DNA of 64,000 nt from UBA6136 sp044350805 (GTDB lineage: Bacteria > Pseudomonadota > Gammaproteobacteria > Methylococcales > Methylococcaceae), in assembly GCA_044350805.1 (NCBI GenBank), contig JBILGU010000014.1, positions 1-64,000 on the forward strand, given 5' to 3'. The translations under genes were made by a program, and so were the position numbers. The notes under the pieces are model-generated. The model saw only the letters and a list, made by a program, of their open reading frames with translations. It did no database searches and had not been told where the DNA came from. Positions 41,793 to 49,403 of the stretch are shown piece by piece (the first letter of the stretch is position 1; each line of letters starts with the position of its first letter).

Positions 41793-42341
41793 GTGGGACC
41801 GCTCAGCGAACGCATCGTCATTCTCGACCGTGATGGCGTCATCAATGAGGACTCGGACGATTTCATCAAATCGCCCGAAGAGTGGGAGCCCATTCCTGGA
41901 AGCCTTGAGGCGATTGAATTGCTGACGCGCCGGGGTTACCGGATCTTTGTGATCACCAATCAATCGGGGATTGCTCGTGGCTATTTCGATGCCACGGTGC
42001 TGGATGCCATTCACCAGAAAATGGTGAATCTGGTGGAGGCCCGAGGGGGACGGATCGAGGCCATTTTCCATTGCCCCCATGGCCCTGAGGACTTTTGTCA
42101 CTGCCGCAAACCCAAGCCTGGTCTTTTTGAATCCCTGCGGGTCCAGTATGGTCTTGATCTGACGGGTGTGCCGGCGATTGGGGATTCCTTCCGCGACCTT
42201 GAGGCCGCCCGTGCGGTCGGGGCCACACCCCTTTTGGTCGAAACCGGCAAGGGGCTTAGGACCCTCAAACACCACCCGGATCTTGATGTCCCAGTTTTCT
42301 CAAATCTTTATGAAGCGGCCCAGCACATCCTCCTCTCCTAA
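41793..42341 (+). CDS. gmhB: GmhB, heptose 1,7-bisphosphate 7-phosphatase
   Basis: 182 residues from a GTG at 41793; the open frame reaches back into glyS but the domain starts here. HAD histidinol-phosphatase-type: nucleophile in ILDRDGVIN, FVITNQSGIARGYF, and a zinc-binding loop CPHG...CHCRKPKP (three Cys and a His). It removes the 7-phosphate in ADP-heptose synthesis for the LPS inner core. glyS-gmhB-plsC is a frequent order in Gammaproteobacteria. Confidence 0.93.
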   Translation: MGPLSERIVILDRDGVINEDSDDFIKSPEEWEPIPGSLEAIELLTRRGYRIFVITNQSGIARGYFDATVLDAIHQKMVNLVEARGGRIEAIFHCPHGPEDFCHCRKPKPGLFESLRVQYGLDLTGVPAIGDSFRDLEAARAVGATPLLVETGKGLRTLKHHPDLDVPVFSNLYEAAQHILLS

Positions 42342-43077
42342 GGCCCTTGTGGTCTTTCGATCTGCTCTGTTCCTGTTGGGGCAGGTGGCATCAACGCTTC
42401 TGATCGGGCCGATCATGACCCTGCTGTGGTCGTTTCCCTTCAGGCTGCGCTATGGGGCCGCAAACCTTTGGGTGCGCCTCAATTTGTGGTGGCTGGGCGT
42501 CGCTTGTGGGCTGCATTTCGTTGTCGAAGGGGCAGAGCATATTCCCGTGGGGCGCAGTGGCCTCATTTTCTGCAAGCACCAGTCCGCGTTTGAGACCTTG
42601 GCGCTCCAGGTCATCTTTCCCCCGGTGGTTTTCATCCTCAAGCGCGAGCTCCTCAGAATCCCGGTCTGGGGATGGGCGATGGCAACGCAGCAGCCGATTG
42701 CGATCAACCGAAGTCTCAAATCTCTGGCGCTCAAGCAGGTCCTAAGGGATGGTGAAGCACGGATACGCTCCGGTCGCTGGGTGGTCTTATTTCCTGAGGG
42801 TACGCGGGTCGCGCCGGGAGTCCGGGGACACTATGGATCCAGTGGCGGTCTTCTGGCCGCCCGCGTGGGCTGTCCCCTGGTTCCGGTGGCCCACAATGCC
42901 GGCAGCTACTGGGGAAAAAATGGTTTTCTCAAGTACCCTGGAACGATCCGGGTCGTTGTCGGGCCTGCCTTGGAGGGCGCGAGCCTTTCGGCACAGGACT
43001 TGAACCGGACCGCCGAAGAGTGGATTGAGTCGACCATGGCGAGAATCGAGCCGGGCGAACCGTCTAAAAAAATGTAG
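42310..43077 (+). CDS. plsC: 1-acyl-sn-glycerol-3-phosphate acyltransferase
   Basis: 255 residues from the ATG at 42310, overlapping gmhB by 32 bases (ATG at 42286 is an alternative). Converts lysophosphatidate to phosphatidate in the inner membrane. An N-terminal hydrophobic region (VFRSALFLLGQVASTLLIG) is followed by acyltransferase motif I CKHQSAFE (the Glu variant of HxxxxD), IPVWGWAM, and VVLFPEGTRVAPG (motif III). Confidence 0.92.
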   Translation: MKRPSTSSSPKALVVFRSALFLLGQVASTLLIGPIMTLLWSFPFRLRYGAANLWVRLNLWWLGVACGLHFVVEGAEHIPVGRSGLIFCKHQSAFETLALQVIFPPVVFILKRELLRIPVWGWAMATQQPIAINRSLKSLALKQVLRDGEARIRSGRWVVLFPEGTRVAPGVRGHYGSSGGLLAARVGCPLVPVAHNAGSYWGKNGFLKYPGTIRVVVGPALEGASLSAQDLNRTAEEWIESTMARIEPGEPSKKM

Positions 43078-43233
43078 ACACCGTTGATTTTGTCGCTAGA
43101 CTAGCCGGACGTCCTCAGGGCGTCCTTCGAAATCTGAAGGAGGAGAGTAGGCCTTCAAGGCCAACCAGAAAAATAAGAAAAATCACAGCAGATCGCTGGA
43201 AGCGCGCTGTAATAAAAACAAAAAGTAAAAAAC

Positions 43234-43257
43234 GCCTGCAAATGCAGGCTTTTTTTT
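43234..43257 (+). terminator. Plus-strand intrinsic terminator after plsC
   Basis: GCCTGC-AAAT-GCAGGC (43234-43249) followed by T8 (43250-43257). Ends transcription of the glyQS-gmhB-plsC unit or of a small RNA upstream. Confidence 0.88.
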
Positions 43258-43260
43258 GCC

Positions 43261-43286
43261 AAAAAAAAGCGACCGGTGCGGTCGCT
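43261..43286 (-). terminator. Minus-strand intrinsic terminator
   Basis: On the minus strand AGCGACCG-CAC-CGGTCGCT is followed by T8 (complement of 43261-43268). No minus-strand protein gene lies upstream of it, so it implies an unannotated transcript. Confidence 0.8.
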
Positions 43287-43350
43287 GAAGGAGGAGAACT
43301 GCCGATTGGAGGTTACAGGAGGAAACCTGTCGGTGTTCTGTTGAGATTAG
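43261..43350 (-). ncRNA. Candidate small RNA with three CCTCC anti-ribosome-site motifs
   Basis: A transcript starting near 43350, at the edge of the AT-rich tract, and ending at the terminator at 43261 would be about 90 nt. It would carry three CCTCC motifs (complements of 43291-43294 region, 43308-43312 and 43317-43322), one in the loop of a small hairpin. C-rich loops that pair with ribosome binding sites are known in bacterial regulatory RNAs. Neither promoter nor family is recognised; it is a prediction from terminator and layout only. Confidence 0.3.
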
Positions 43351-43562
43351 ACATAAGTTTTGCATATATTTTTTTTTAATTTAAATAAATTATTCTTATG
43401 GTTTCGATAGGTCATCCGTGATGGTGCCCGTCGGTTCTTGTTCCTTTGGGCGACCGATGACGGACTGGGACCGTGGCGGACGTTCGACTTTCCCTGAACA
43501 CCGAATTATCATGGCCCATGATGTACATGCGCCTTTGCGCCTTGGAAACGATCTGACCTGAT

Positions 43563-43799
43563 ATGGAATCCTCGATCACCGAACTACTGGTCCCCGGGTT
43601 GAAGCTCATGCTGATTGGCATGGGCATCGTCTACCTGTTCCTGGCTTTGCTGGTCTGGATTATCGGGATTACCGCCCGGCTGGTCAGCGTTTTTAACCCG
43701 CAAGCCCATCAGGAACGAAAGTCCAGTCTTGCCGTCGAGCCGGATGAGGCTGAGCTGGTTGCGGTGATTGCAGCCGCTCTGGAGCGGCAACAGCGCTAA
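43563..43799 (+). CDS. oadG: Oxaloacetate decarboxylase gamma subunit
   Basis: 78 residues. One N-terminal membrane helix (LKLMLIGMGIVYLFLALLVW) and a hydrophilic tail, typical of OadG, the small subunit that joins alpha and beta of the Na+ pump. The zinc-binding His-rich tail of some OadG proteins is not present. It precedes oadA and oadB in the usual gamma-alpha-beta order. Confidence 0.9.
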   Translation: MESSITELLVPGLKLMLIGMGIVYLFLALLVWIIGITARLVSVFNPQAHQERKSSLAVEPDEAELVAVIAAALERQQR

Positions 43800-43896
43800 G
43801 GGTGCATCAAGAGTCCGGTTTCCCTCTGGAAACGGGACGGAATCTACGGGTTGTTCTGCCGGTTTATCGCTAAAGGATTCAAAAGGAATCGACACT

Positions 43897-45687
43897 ATGG
43901 CCAAAGCTCTGGGTATTACCGATGTCGTGTTGAGGGATGCGCACCAATCGCTCCTGGCCACCCGACTGAGGCTCGACGATATGCTGCCGATCTGCGGCAA
44001 GCTCGATAAAGTGGGATTTTGGTCGCTGGAGTGTTGGGGCGGCGCCACTTTTGACGCCTGTATTCGTTACCTTGGGGAAGATCCCTGGGAGCGCCTGAGA
44101 GCCCTTAAGAAGGCTCTGCCTAAGACGCCGCTCCAGATGCTGCTCAGAGGTCAGAACCTTTTGGGTTACCGCCACTATGCCGATGATGTGGTGGAGAAGT
44201 TCGTTGAGCGCTGCGCGGTCAATGGCGTTGATGTCTTCCGCATCTTTGATGCAATGAATGACCCTCGGAATTTCGAAAAGGCCGTCCGCGCCACGGTGGC
44301 CTGCGGCAAGCATGCGCAGGGCACGATTTCCTATACCGTGAGTCCGGTGCACACGATCGACATGTGGGTTGATCTGGCCAAGCGGCTTGAGGACATGGGC
44401 TCGCATTCGATTGCCATCAAGGACATGGCCGGATTGCTCAAGCCCTATGACGCCTTCGAGCTGGTCACGCGGCTGAAAAAGGCGGTGAAGGTTCCGATCC
44501 ACATGCAGTGCCATGCCACGACAGGGCTGAGCACCTCCACCATCATCAAGGCGGCTGAAGCGGGGATCGACAACGTCGATACGGCCATTTCCTCGATGAG
44601 CATGACCTATGGGCACAGTGCCACGGAAGCGGTCGTTGCAGCCCTTCAAGGACAGCCTCGGGACACCGGGCTGGACATCGAGCTCCTGGAGGAGATTGCC
44701 GCTTACTTCCGTGAGGTCCGCAAGAAGTACGCCAAGTTTGAAGGCACCTTGCGGGGTGTGGACAGTCGCATCCTGGTGGCGCAGGTCCCCGGAGGCATGC
44801 TGACCAACATGGAGAGCCAGCTCAAGGAACAGGGTGCACTCGATCAGTTTGATGCGGTCCTCAGCGAAATTCCGAAAGTCCGAAAGGATCTGGGCTATCT
44901 CCCCTTGGTGACCCCGACTTCACAGATCGTCGGAAGCCAGGCCGTGATCAATGTTCTGATGGGAGAGCGCTACAAGTCGATTACCAAGGAAACCCAGGGG
45001 GTTCTGCGCGGCGAGTACGGCGCAACCCCGGCACCGGTCAATCAACGACTTCAGAAGAAGGTTCTCGGCAAAGATCAGCCGATTACCTGTCGCCCGGCAG
45101 ACCTTCTTGAGCCTGAACTTGAAAAGCTGACGGCTGAGCTGAAGGCGCTGGTCAAAAAACAAGGGATCTCACTGGCCAAGGATGAGATCGATGACGTCTT
45201 GACCTATGCCCTCTTCCCTCAGATCGGGTTTAAGTTCCTTGAAAACCGGGGCAATGCCGCGGCGTTCGAGCCCGTTCCCACGCTCGAGGAGTCCGCACCG
45301 GCCAAGCCCCAGGTCCAGGATGCCGCTGAATACGATGTGACGGTCAATGGTCGCAATTTCAGGGTCGAAACGCCCAGCGCCGGTGTGCTGACGGTGAACG
45401 GTCGCAACTACAAGGTGGATGTGGCGGCAGCAGGTCAGCAGCCGGTCGTTCAGGGAGCCACGGCGAAGGGCGAGGGCGAGGTGGTCAAGGCCCCGATGGC
45501 CGGGCACATTCTCCGGATCAACGTGGCCCCCGGGCAGCATGTCGAGCCCAACACCGTGGTGATCGTGATGGAGGCGATGAAAATGGAAACCGAGATCCGG
45601 ACCCGGACCGGGGGGATTGTGGCAACCCTGGCTGTGAAGGTTGGCGAGACCGTCGCTTCGCAGGATGATCTCCTGACGCTCGAATAG
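43897..45687 (+). CDS. oadA: Oxaloacetate decarboxylase alpha subunit (biotin-dependent)
   Basis: 596 residues from the ATG at 43897, preceded by AAAAGGAAT. The carboxyltransferase domain starts with DVVLRDAHQSLLATR (residues 9-23, with metal-binding Asp) and includes GVDVFRIFDAMND and MQCHATTGLS. The C-terminal biotin-carrier domain has EAMKMETEI with the biotinylated Lys near residue 561. It moves carboxyl from oxaloacetate to biotin; OadB then decarboxylates it and pumps Na+. Confidence 0.95.
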   Translation: MAKALGITDVVLRDAHQSLLATRLRLDDMLPICGKLDKVGFWSLECWGGATFDACIRYLGEDPWERLRALKKALPKTPLQMLLRGQNLLGYRHYADDVVEKFVERCAVNGVDVFRIFDAMNDPRNFEKAVRATVACGKHAQGTISYTVSPVHTIDMWVDLAKRLEDMGSHSIAIKDMAGLLKPYDAFELVTRLKKAVKVPIHMQCHATTGLSTSTIIKAAEAGIDNVDTAISSMSMTYGHSATEAVVAALQGQPRDTGLDIELLEEIAAYFREVRKKYAKFEGTLRGVDSRILVAQVPGGMLTNMESQLKEQGALDQFDAVLSEIPKVRKDLGYLPLVTPTSQIVGSQAVINVLMGERYKSITKETQGVLRGEYGATPAPVNQRLQKKVLGKDQPITCRPADLLEPELEKLTAELKALVKKQGISLAKDEIDDVLTYALFPQIGFKFLENRGNAAAFEPVPTLEESAPAKPQVQDAAEYDVTVNGRNFRVETPSAGVLTVNGRNYKVDVAAAGQQPVVQGATAKGEGEVVKAPMAGHILRINVAPGQHVEPNTVVIVMEAMKMETEIRTRTGGIVATLAVKVGETVASQDDLLTLE

Positions 45688-45696
45688 GAGAATTGC

Positions 45697-46827
45697 ATGG
45701 AAGCCTTGCTGCAACTTTGGGCCAGTACCGGAATTTCGAACTTCCAGGCTGATCAGGTCGTGATGATGTCCGTCGGCTTTGGCCTTCTGTACCTTGCCAT
45801 CAAGAAAGAATTCGAGCCGTTGCTGCTCTTGCCCATCGGGTTTGGCGCCGTCTTGAGCAACATCCCGGTGGCGGGCATCGCCGAGGAGGGCGGGCTTCTC
45901 TCGTATCTTTATTTCGGGATCAAAAGCGGTCTTTTCCCTCTTCTCATCTTTATGGGGGTGGGTGCCATGACGGACTTTGGTCCGATGCTTGCCAATCCCA
46001 AGACGCTGCTTCTCGGAGCTGCGGCGCAATTCGGCATTTTTGGAACCCTGTTTGGCGCCTTGGCGCTGAATCTTCTGCCGGGTATTAACTTTACCTTCAA
46101 GGATGCGGCCGCCATCGCCATTATCGGGGGGGCCGATGGCCCGACCTCGATCTATGTGGCTTCAAAGCTGGCACCGGAACTGCTCGGTGCCATTGCGGTG
46201 GCTGCCTACTCCTACATGGCACTGGTCCCCCTGATTCAGCCGCCCATCATGCGTCTTTTGACCACGGAAGATGAGCGTCTGATTGAAATGGCCCAGCTTC
46301 GTCATGTCACGCGCCTTGAAAAAATCATTTTCCCGAGCATTCTTCTGATCCTGACAGCCATGCTGCTGCCTTCCGCAGCCCCTTTGATTGGCATGTTCTG
46401 CCTGGGCAACCTGATCCGGGAATGTGGGGTGGTGGACCGATTGAGCAAGACAGCTCAAAACGAACTGATCAACATTGTCACCATCTTCCTGGGCCTGTCC
46501 GTCGGATCCAAACTCAGTGCGGATCAGTTTCTTCGAGCCGAGACCCTCGGCATTTTGGGCTTGGGCGCTCTGGCCTTCAGTTTTGGGACGGCATCCGGCG
46601 TCATGATGGCCAAGCTCATGAACGTGATCTCTCCTGAAAACAAGGTCAACCCCTTGATTGGTGCGGCGGGGGTCTCTGCAGTCCCCATGTCGGCACGCGT
46701 GGCCAATAAGGTGGGGCAGGAGTCCAATCCGCACAATTTCCTGCTGATGCATGCCATGGGCCCGAATGTGGCCGGGGTCATTGGTTCAGCGGTTGCAGCC
46801 GGCGTGCTTCTGGCTCTGGTCCAGTAG
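45697..46827 (+). CDS. oadB: Oxaloacetate decarboxylase beta subunit (Na+ pump)
   Basis: 376 residues, polytopic, with about nine hydrophobic segments. The family signature IAIIGGADGPTSIYVASKLAP is split around residues 145-165 and carries the conserved Asp for Na+ coupling; a second re-entrant-like region is NPLIGAAGVSAVPMSARV. It starts 9 bases after oadA with a strong ribosome site (AGGAGA). The complex links oxaloacetate decarboxylation to Na+ export. Confidence 0.95.
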   Translation: MEALLQLWASTGISNFQADQVVMMSVGFGLLYLAIKKEFEPLLLLPIGFGAVLSNIPVAGIAEEGGLLSYLYFGIKSGLFPLLIFMGVGAMTDFGPMLANPKTLLLGAAAQFGIFGTLFGALALNLLPGINFTFKDAAAIAIIGGADGPTSIYVASKLAPELLGAIAVAAYSYMALVPLIQPPIMRLLTTEDERLIEMAQLRHVTRLEKIIFPSILLILTAMLLPSAAPLIGMFCLGNLIRECGVVDRLSKTAQNELINIVTIFLGLSVGSKLSADQFLRAETLGILGLGALAFSFGTASGVMMAKLMNVISPENKVNPLIGAAGVSAVPMSARVANKVGQESNPHNFLLMHAMGPNVAGVIGSAVAAGVLLALVQ

Positions 46828-46855
46828 CCCTTAAAGTCTCTCAAGCGCAGTTGCC

Positions 46856-47941
46856 GTGAAGATCCTCCACGTTGAGGGCGGTCGTAATTTTTACGGCGGC
46901 GCGCATCAAATCCTTCTCCTCATGGAAGGCCTCAAGGCTCGGGGAATCGAAAATGTCCTCGCGTGCCGGGTGGGGAGCGATCTTGCCAAGGTGGCCGCGC
47001 CTCTGGCCGAAGTCCATGCCATTCGCATGGAGGGTGATCTCGACGTTGGATTGATCCAAAGGCTTCATCGGGTCATCCGTCTGACTCATCCTGATGTCGT
47101 CCATCTCCACAGCCGGATTGGTGCCGATGTCATGGGGGGGATCGCAGCCCGACTGGCCGGTGTCCCGGTCATTCACTCCCGGCGTCAGGACAATCCGGAG
47201 TCCCGACTGGCGGTCGCTCTGAAATATCGGCTGCATGATCGGGTCATTGCCATTTCAGAAGCGATCGGAAAGATCCTTCTGAGCGAAGGGCTCCCGGCCG
47301 GCAAGCTTCGGTGCGTTCAAGACGCCGTAGAAATTACCCCCCGAGTGGAGCATCCGGACAAGGCATGGTTCCATCAAACCTTTGAGATTCCTGATGAAGC
47401 CCTGACCCTGGGTGTGGTCGCTCAGCTGATTACGCGCAAAGGCCACTCAGTGCTCCTTGAGGCCCTGCCGAAAATTCTTGCCCAGTTCCCCGAGACCCGG
47501 GTGTTTTTTTTTGGCAAGGGCCCTCTGGATGAGGCATTGAAAGCGGCCGTTCGCCAACAGGGACTGGAACATCGCGTGATTCTCGCCGGGTTTCGAGAGG
47601 ATCTTGATCGGATTTTGCCTTGCCTCGATCTGGTTGTGCATCCGGCCTATCGCGAGGGCATGGGTGTTTCTCTCCTGCAAGCTTCCTTGGCCGAGGTCCC
47701 GATTGTGGCCACCCTGGTCGGAGGCATCCCGGAGGCCGTCAAGGACGGCCTGACGGGTCTGCTGGTTCCGCCCAAGGACCCTGAGCGTCTAGCCGAGGCC
47801 ATTATCGAACTGCTCAAAGACCCAGAGCGCCGTCGCCAATTCGGTCAATCAGGCCGTCAATGGGTCGAAGAGGGATTTTCTGCAGAGCGAATGGTCGAAG
47901 GCAATCTCGCCGTCTACGAAGAGCTCACTCAAGAGGCTTAG
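46856..47941 (+). CDS. GT4 family glycosyltransferase
   Basis: 361 residues from a GTG at 46856. GT-B fold: an N-terminal acceptor-binding half (ILHVEGGRNFYGGAHQILLL) and a C-terminal nucleotide-sugar half with the GT4 signature around HPAYREGMGVSLLQASLAEVPIVAT, containing the EGMGVSLLQA (EX7E-like) motif. No membrane segment. Probably adds a sugar to a lipid-linked or LPS-core acceptor; the position, alone after oadB and convergent with an ABC transporter gene, gives no further clue. Confidence 0.85.
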   Translation: MKILHVEGGRNFYGGAHQILLLMEGLKARGIENVLACRVGSDLAKVAAPLAEVHAIRMEGDLDVGLIQRLHRVIRLTHPDVVHLHSRIGADVMGGIAARLAGVPVIHSRRQDNPESRLAVALKYRLHDRVIAISEAIGKILLSEGLPAGKLRCVQDAVEITPRVEHPDKAWFHQTFEIPDEALTLGVVAQLITRKGHSVLLEALPKILAQFPETRVFFFGKGPLDEALKAAVRQQGLEHRVILAGFREDLDRILPCLDLVVHPAYREGMGVSLLQASLAEVPIVATLVGGIPEAVKDGLTGLLVPPKDPERLAEAIIELLKDPERRRQFGQSGRQWVEEGFSAERMVEGNLAVYEELTQEA

Positions 47942-48651
47942 ATCAGTGTGGCAAGATCCGGGTCACCGGACTTGAGCTCGCTGACGAGCGATTCAATCGA
48001 CGCGGGGGTTCGCTCCTCTCTGGCTAGAGGGATCTTGAGATCCGTTACCACTTGCATCGGCGATGCTGCGACAAAGACCAGCCGGTCGGCCAGTTCAATG
48101 GCTTCGCGAAGGTCATGCGTCACATAGACGACGGTATGGGGGCGAGAGGCCCAGAGGGAGAGCAAGAGGGCGCGCATCTTTCTGGCCGTGGGCGCATCCA
48201 GCGATACGAGGGGTTCGTCCATCAGAAGGATGTCAGGATCGACGGCAAAGGCCCGGACCAGAGCAACCCGCCGCATCATGCCGACCGACAGACGTTCGGG
48301 GTATTGTTCCATGATATCGGGAAGACCGACACGCGCCATCCAGTCCTCGATGGATCGGGGAGCTATCGCCCGATCGAGCACCAGTTCAAGGTTTTGCCGC
48401 ACGGTTCGCCAGGGTAAAAGCCGCGGGTTTTGAAAGACCATGCCCATTCGAGGATCCGCCTTCCCGAAGCAGAAACTCCCTTCAGAGGGCTGATCAAGCC
48501 CTGATAAAAGCTGAAGGAGTGTACTTTTTCCGCATCCCGAGGGTCCCACGATGGCGACGAATTCTCCGGCTTGAATTTCAAGGTTTAGGTCACGAATGAC
48601 GGCCTTGGCGCCGAACGCTTTCCCGAGGGCCTGAATGCGGACGCCAGTCAT
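47938..48651 (-). CDS. ABC transporter ATP-binding protein (SsuB/TauB-like)
   Basis: 237 residues from the ATG at 48651, which overlaps the permease stop by 4 bases. Walker A VGPSGCGKST, Q-loop MGMVFQNPRLLPW, Walker B DILLMDEPLVSLD, H-loop VYVTHDL. The signature reads LSVGM in place of the usual LSGGM, a substitution at the first glycine. It resembles nitrate/sulfonate/taurine-type importers. No solute-binding protein is encoded nearby, so substrate and direction are unknown. The gene ends convergently with the glycosyltransferase, overlapping 4 bases. Confidence 0.9.
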   Translation of the reverse strand: MTGVRIQALGKAFGAKAVIRDLNLEIQAGEFVAIVGPSGCGKSTLLQLLSGLDQPSEGSFCFGKADPRMGMVFQNPRLLPWRTVRQNLELVLDRAIAPRSIEDWMARVGLPDIMEQYPERLSVGMMRRVALVRAFAVDPDILLMDEPLVSLDAPTARKMRALLLSLWASRPHTVVYVTHDLREAIELADRLVFVAASPMQVVTDLKIPLAREERTPASIESLVSELKSGDPDLATLI

Positions 48652-49403
48652 CTTTTCCACCGCAGGGCCGCCCGATCCAGGGGAGCCAGGCACAACCACT
48701 CAATGCATTGCACCACGGCAATAAAGGCCATCGAATAGGCCAGAATTCCCGCGACATCGAACATCTGAAAATAAAGATGGAGCTGATAACCCATGCCATT
48801 GCTCCGGCCCAAAAGCTCCACAACCAGCACAATCTTCCAGATCAGGGCCAATCCCGTTCGAGCGGCGGTCATGACGTAGGGAAAAAGCTGGGGCCAGATC
48901 ACATGCCGAATGGTCTTATAGGGCCCTAAGCGGTAAACCTGCGCCATGTCCATCAAATCCCGGTTCAGCTGACGGGTCCCCTCCCGAAGGGTCACGATGA
49001 CGTTGGGCACCTTGTTGATGAATACTGCCAGGATCGCGGCGAACTCATTTAGGCCAAACCAGACGTAACAGAGAATGATGCTGACCAGCGCCGGAATGTT
49101 GAGGGCGATGGTGAGCCAAGTGCTGAAGAAACGATCCAAGGTTCCCTTTCGGCCCAGGAGAATTCCGAGACTGGTCCCAATCAGCATGGAAAGGGTGAAG
49201 CTTGCGGCTAATCGAAGGAGCGTCACGCCAAGGTGAAAGGGCAGCTTTCCATTCTGGATTTCTCGAAGCCCGACCTCAAGAACGCGCTCCGGTGAGGGGA
49301 GCAGGGGGGATTGGGCGATCCCTGCGATGAGTGCCCAAAGAGCCAGCAGAACGACCAACGCCAGAAGATCCATCCGGCCCCTAGCCATGCGCTGTCCCGT
49401 CAA
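48648..49403 (-). CDS. ABC transporter permease (SsuC/TauC-like)
   Basis: 251 residues with about six membrane helices (for example LLALVVLLALWALIAGIA and LALIWKIVLVVELLG). The EAA-type coupling loop is seen as MAQVYRLGPYKTIRHVIWPQL. It overlaps mtaB by 23 bases, so it is most likely on the same transcript as dapB-mtaB. Partner of the ATP-binding protein downstream; no binding protein is seen. Confidence 0.9.
   Translation of the reverse strand: MTGQRMARGRMDLLALVVLLALWALIAGIAQSPLLPSPERVLEVGLREIQNGKLPFHLGVTLLRLAASFTLSMLIGTSLGILLGRKGTLDRFFSTWLTIALNIPALVSIILCYVWFGLNEFAAILAVFINKVPNVIVTLREGTRQLNRDLMDMAQVYRLGPYKTIRHVIWPQLFPYVMTAARTGLALIWKIVLVVELLGRSNGMGYQLHLYFQMFDVAGILAYSMAFIAVVQCIEWLCLAPLDRAALRWKR

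Larger units (their letters stand above)
43134..43297 (+). repeat. 13-bp exact direct repeat CTGAAGGAGGAGA
   Basis: Copies at 43134-43146 and 43285-43297, 151 bases apart. Each follows an 8-bp hairpin. The motif reads like a strong ribosome binding site, but neither copy is followed by a start codon. Confidence 0.7.
43078..43562. other. 485-bp intergenic region with opposed terminators, a duplicated motif and an AT-rich tract
   Basis: The longest gene-free stretch in the window, between plsC and oadG. From left to right: an 8-bp hairpin GGACGTCC-TCA-GGGCGTCC (43107-43125), first copy of CTGAAGGAGGAGA (43134-43146), an A-rich segment, a plus-strand terminator (43234-43257), a minus-strand terminator (43261-43286) overlapping the second copy of the motif (43285-43297), a hairpin ACAGG-AGGAAA-CCTGT (43315-43330), then about 60 bases of strongly AT-rich DNA (43340-43400), and 160 bases of ordinary sequence leading to oadG. 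No protein-coding frame with a start codon and ribosome site was found. It may hold one or two small RNA genes. Confidence 0.6.

Noticed and set aside
43151..43228. Short basic reading frame (25 codons) after the first CTGAAGGAGGAGA motif
   Set aside because: Strong ribosome-site-like sequence precedes it, but there is no ATG, GTG or TTG start codon in frame, so it cannot be called a gene.
43183..43365. 60-codon minus-strand open frame across the intergenic terminators
   Set aside because: It runs through two terminator hairpins and has no ribosome site; composition follows the repeats rather than coding sequence.
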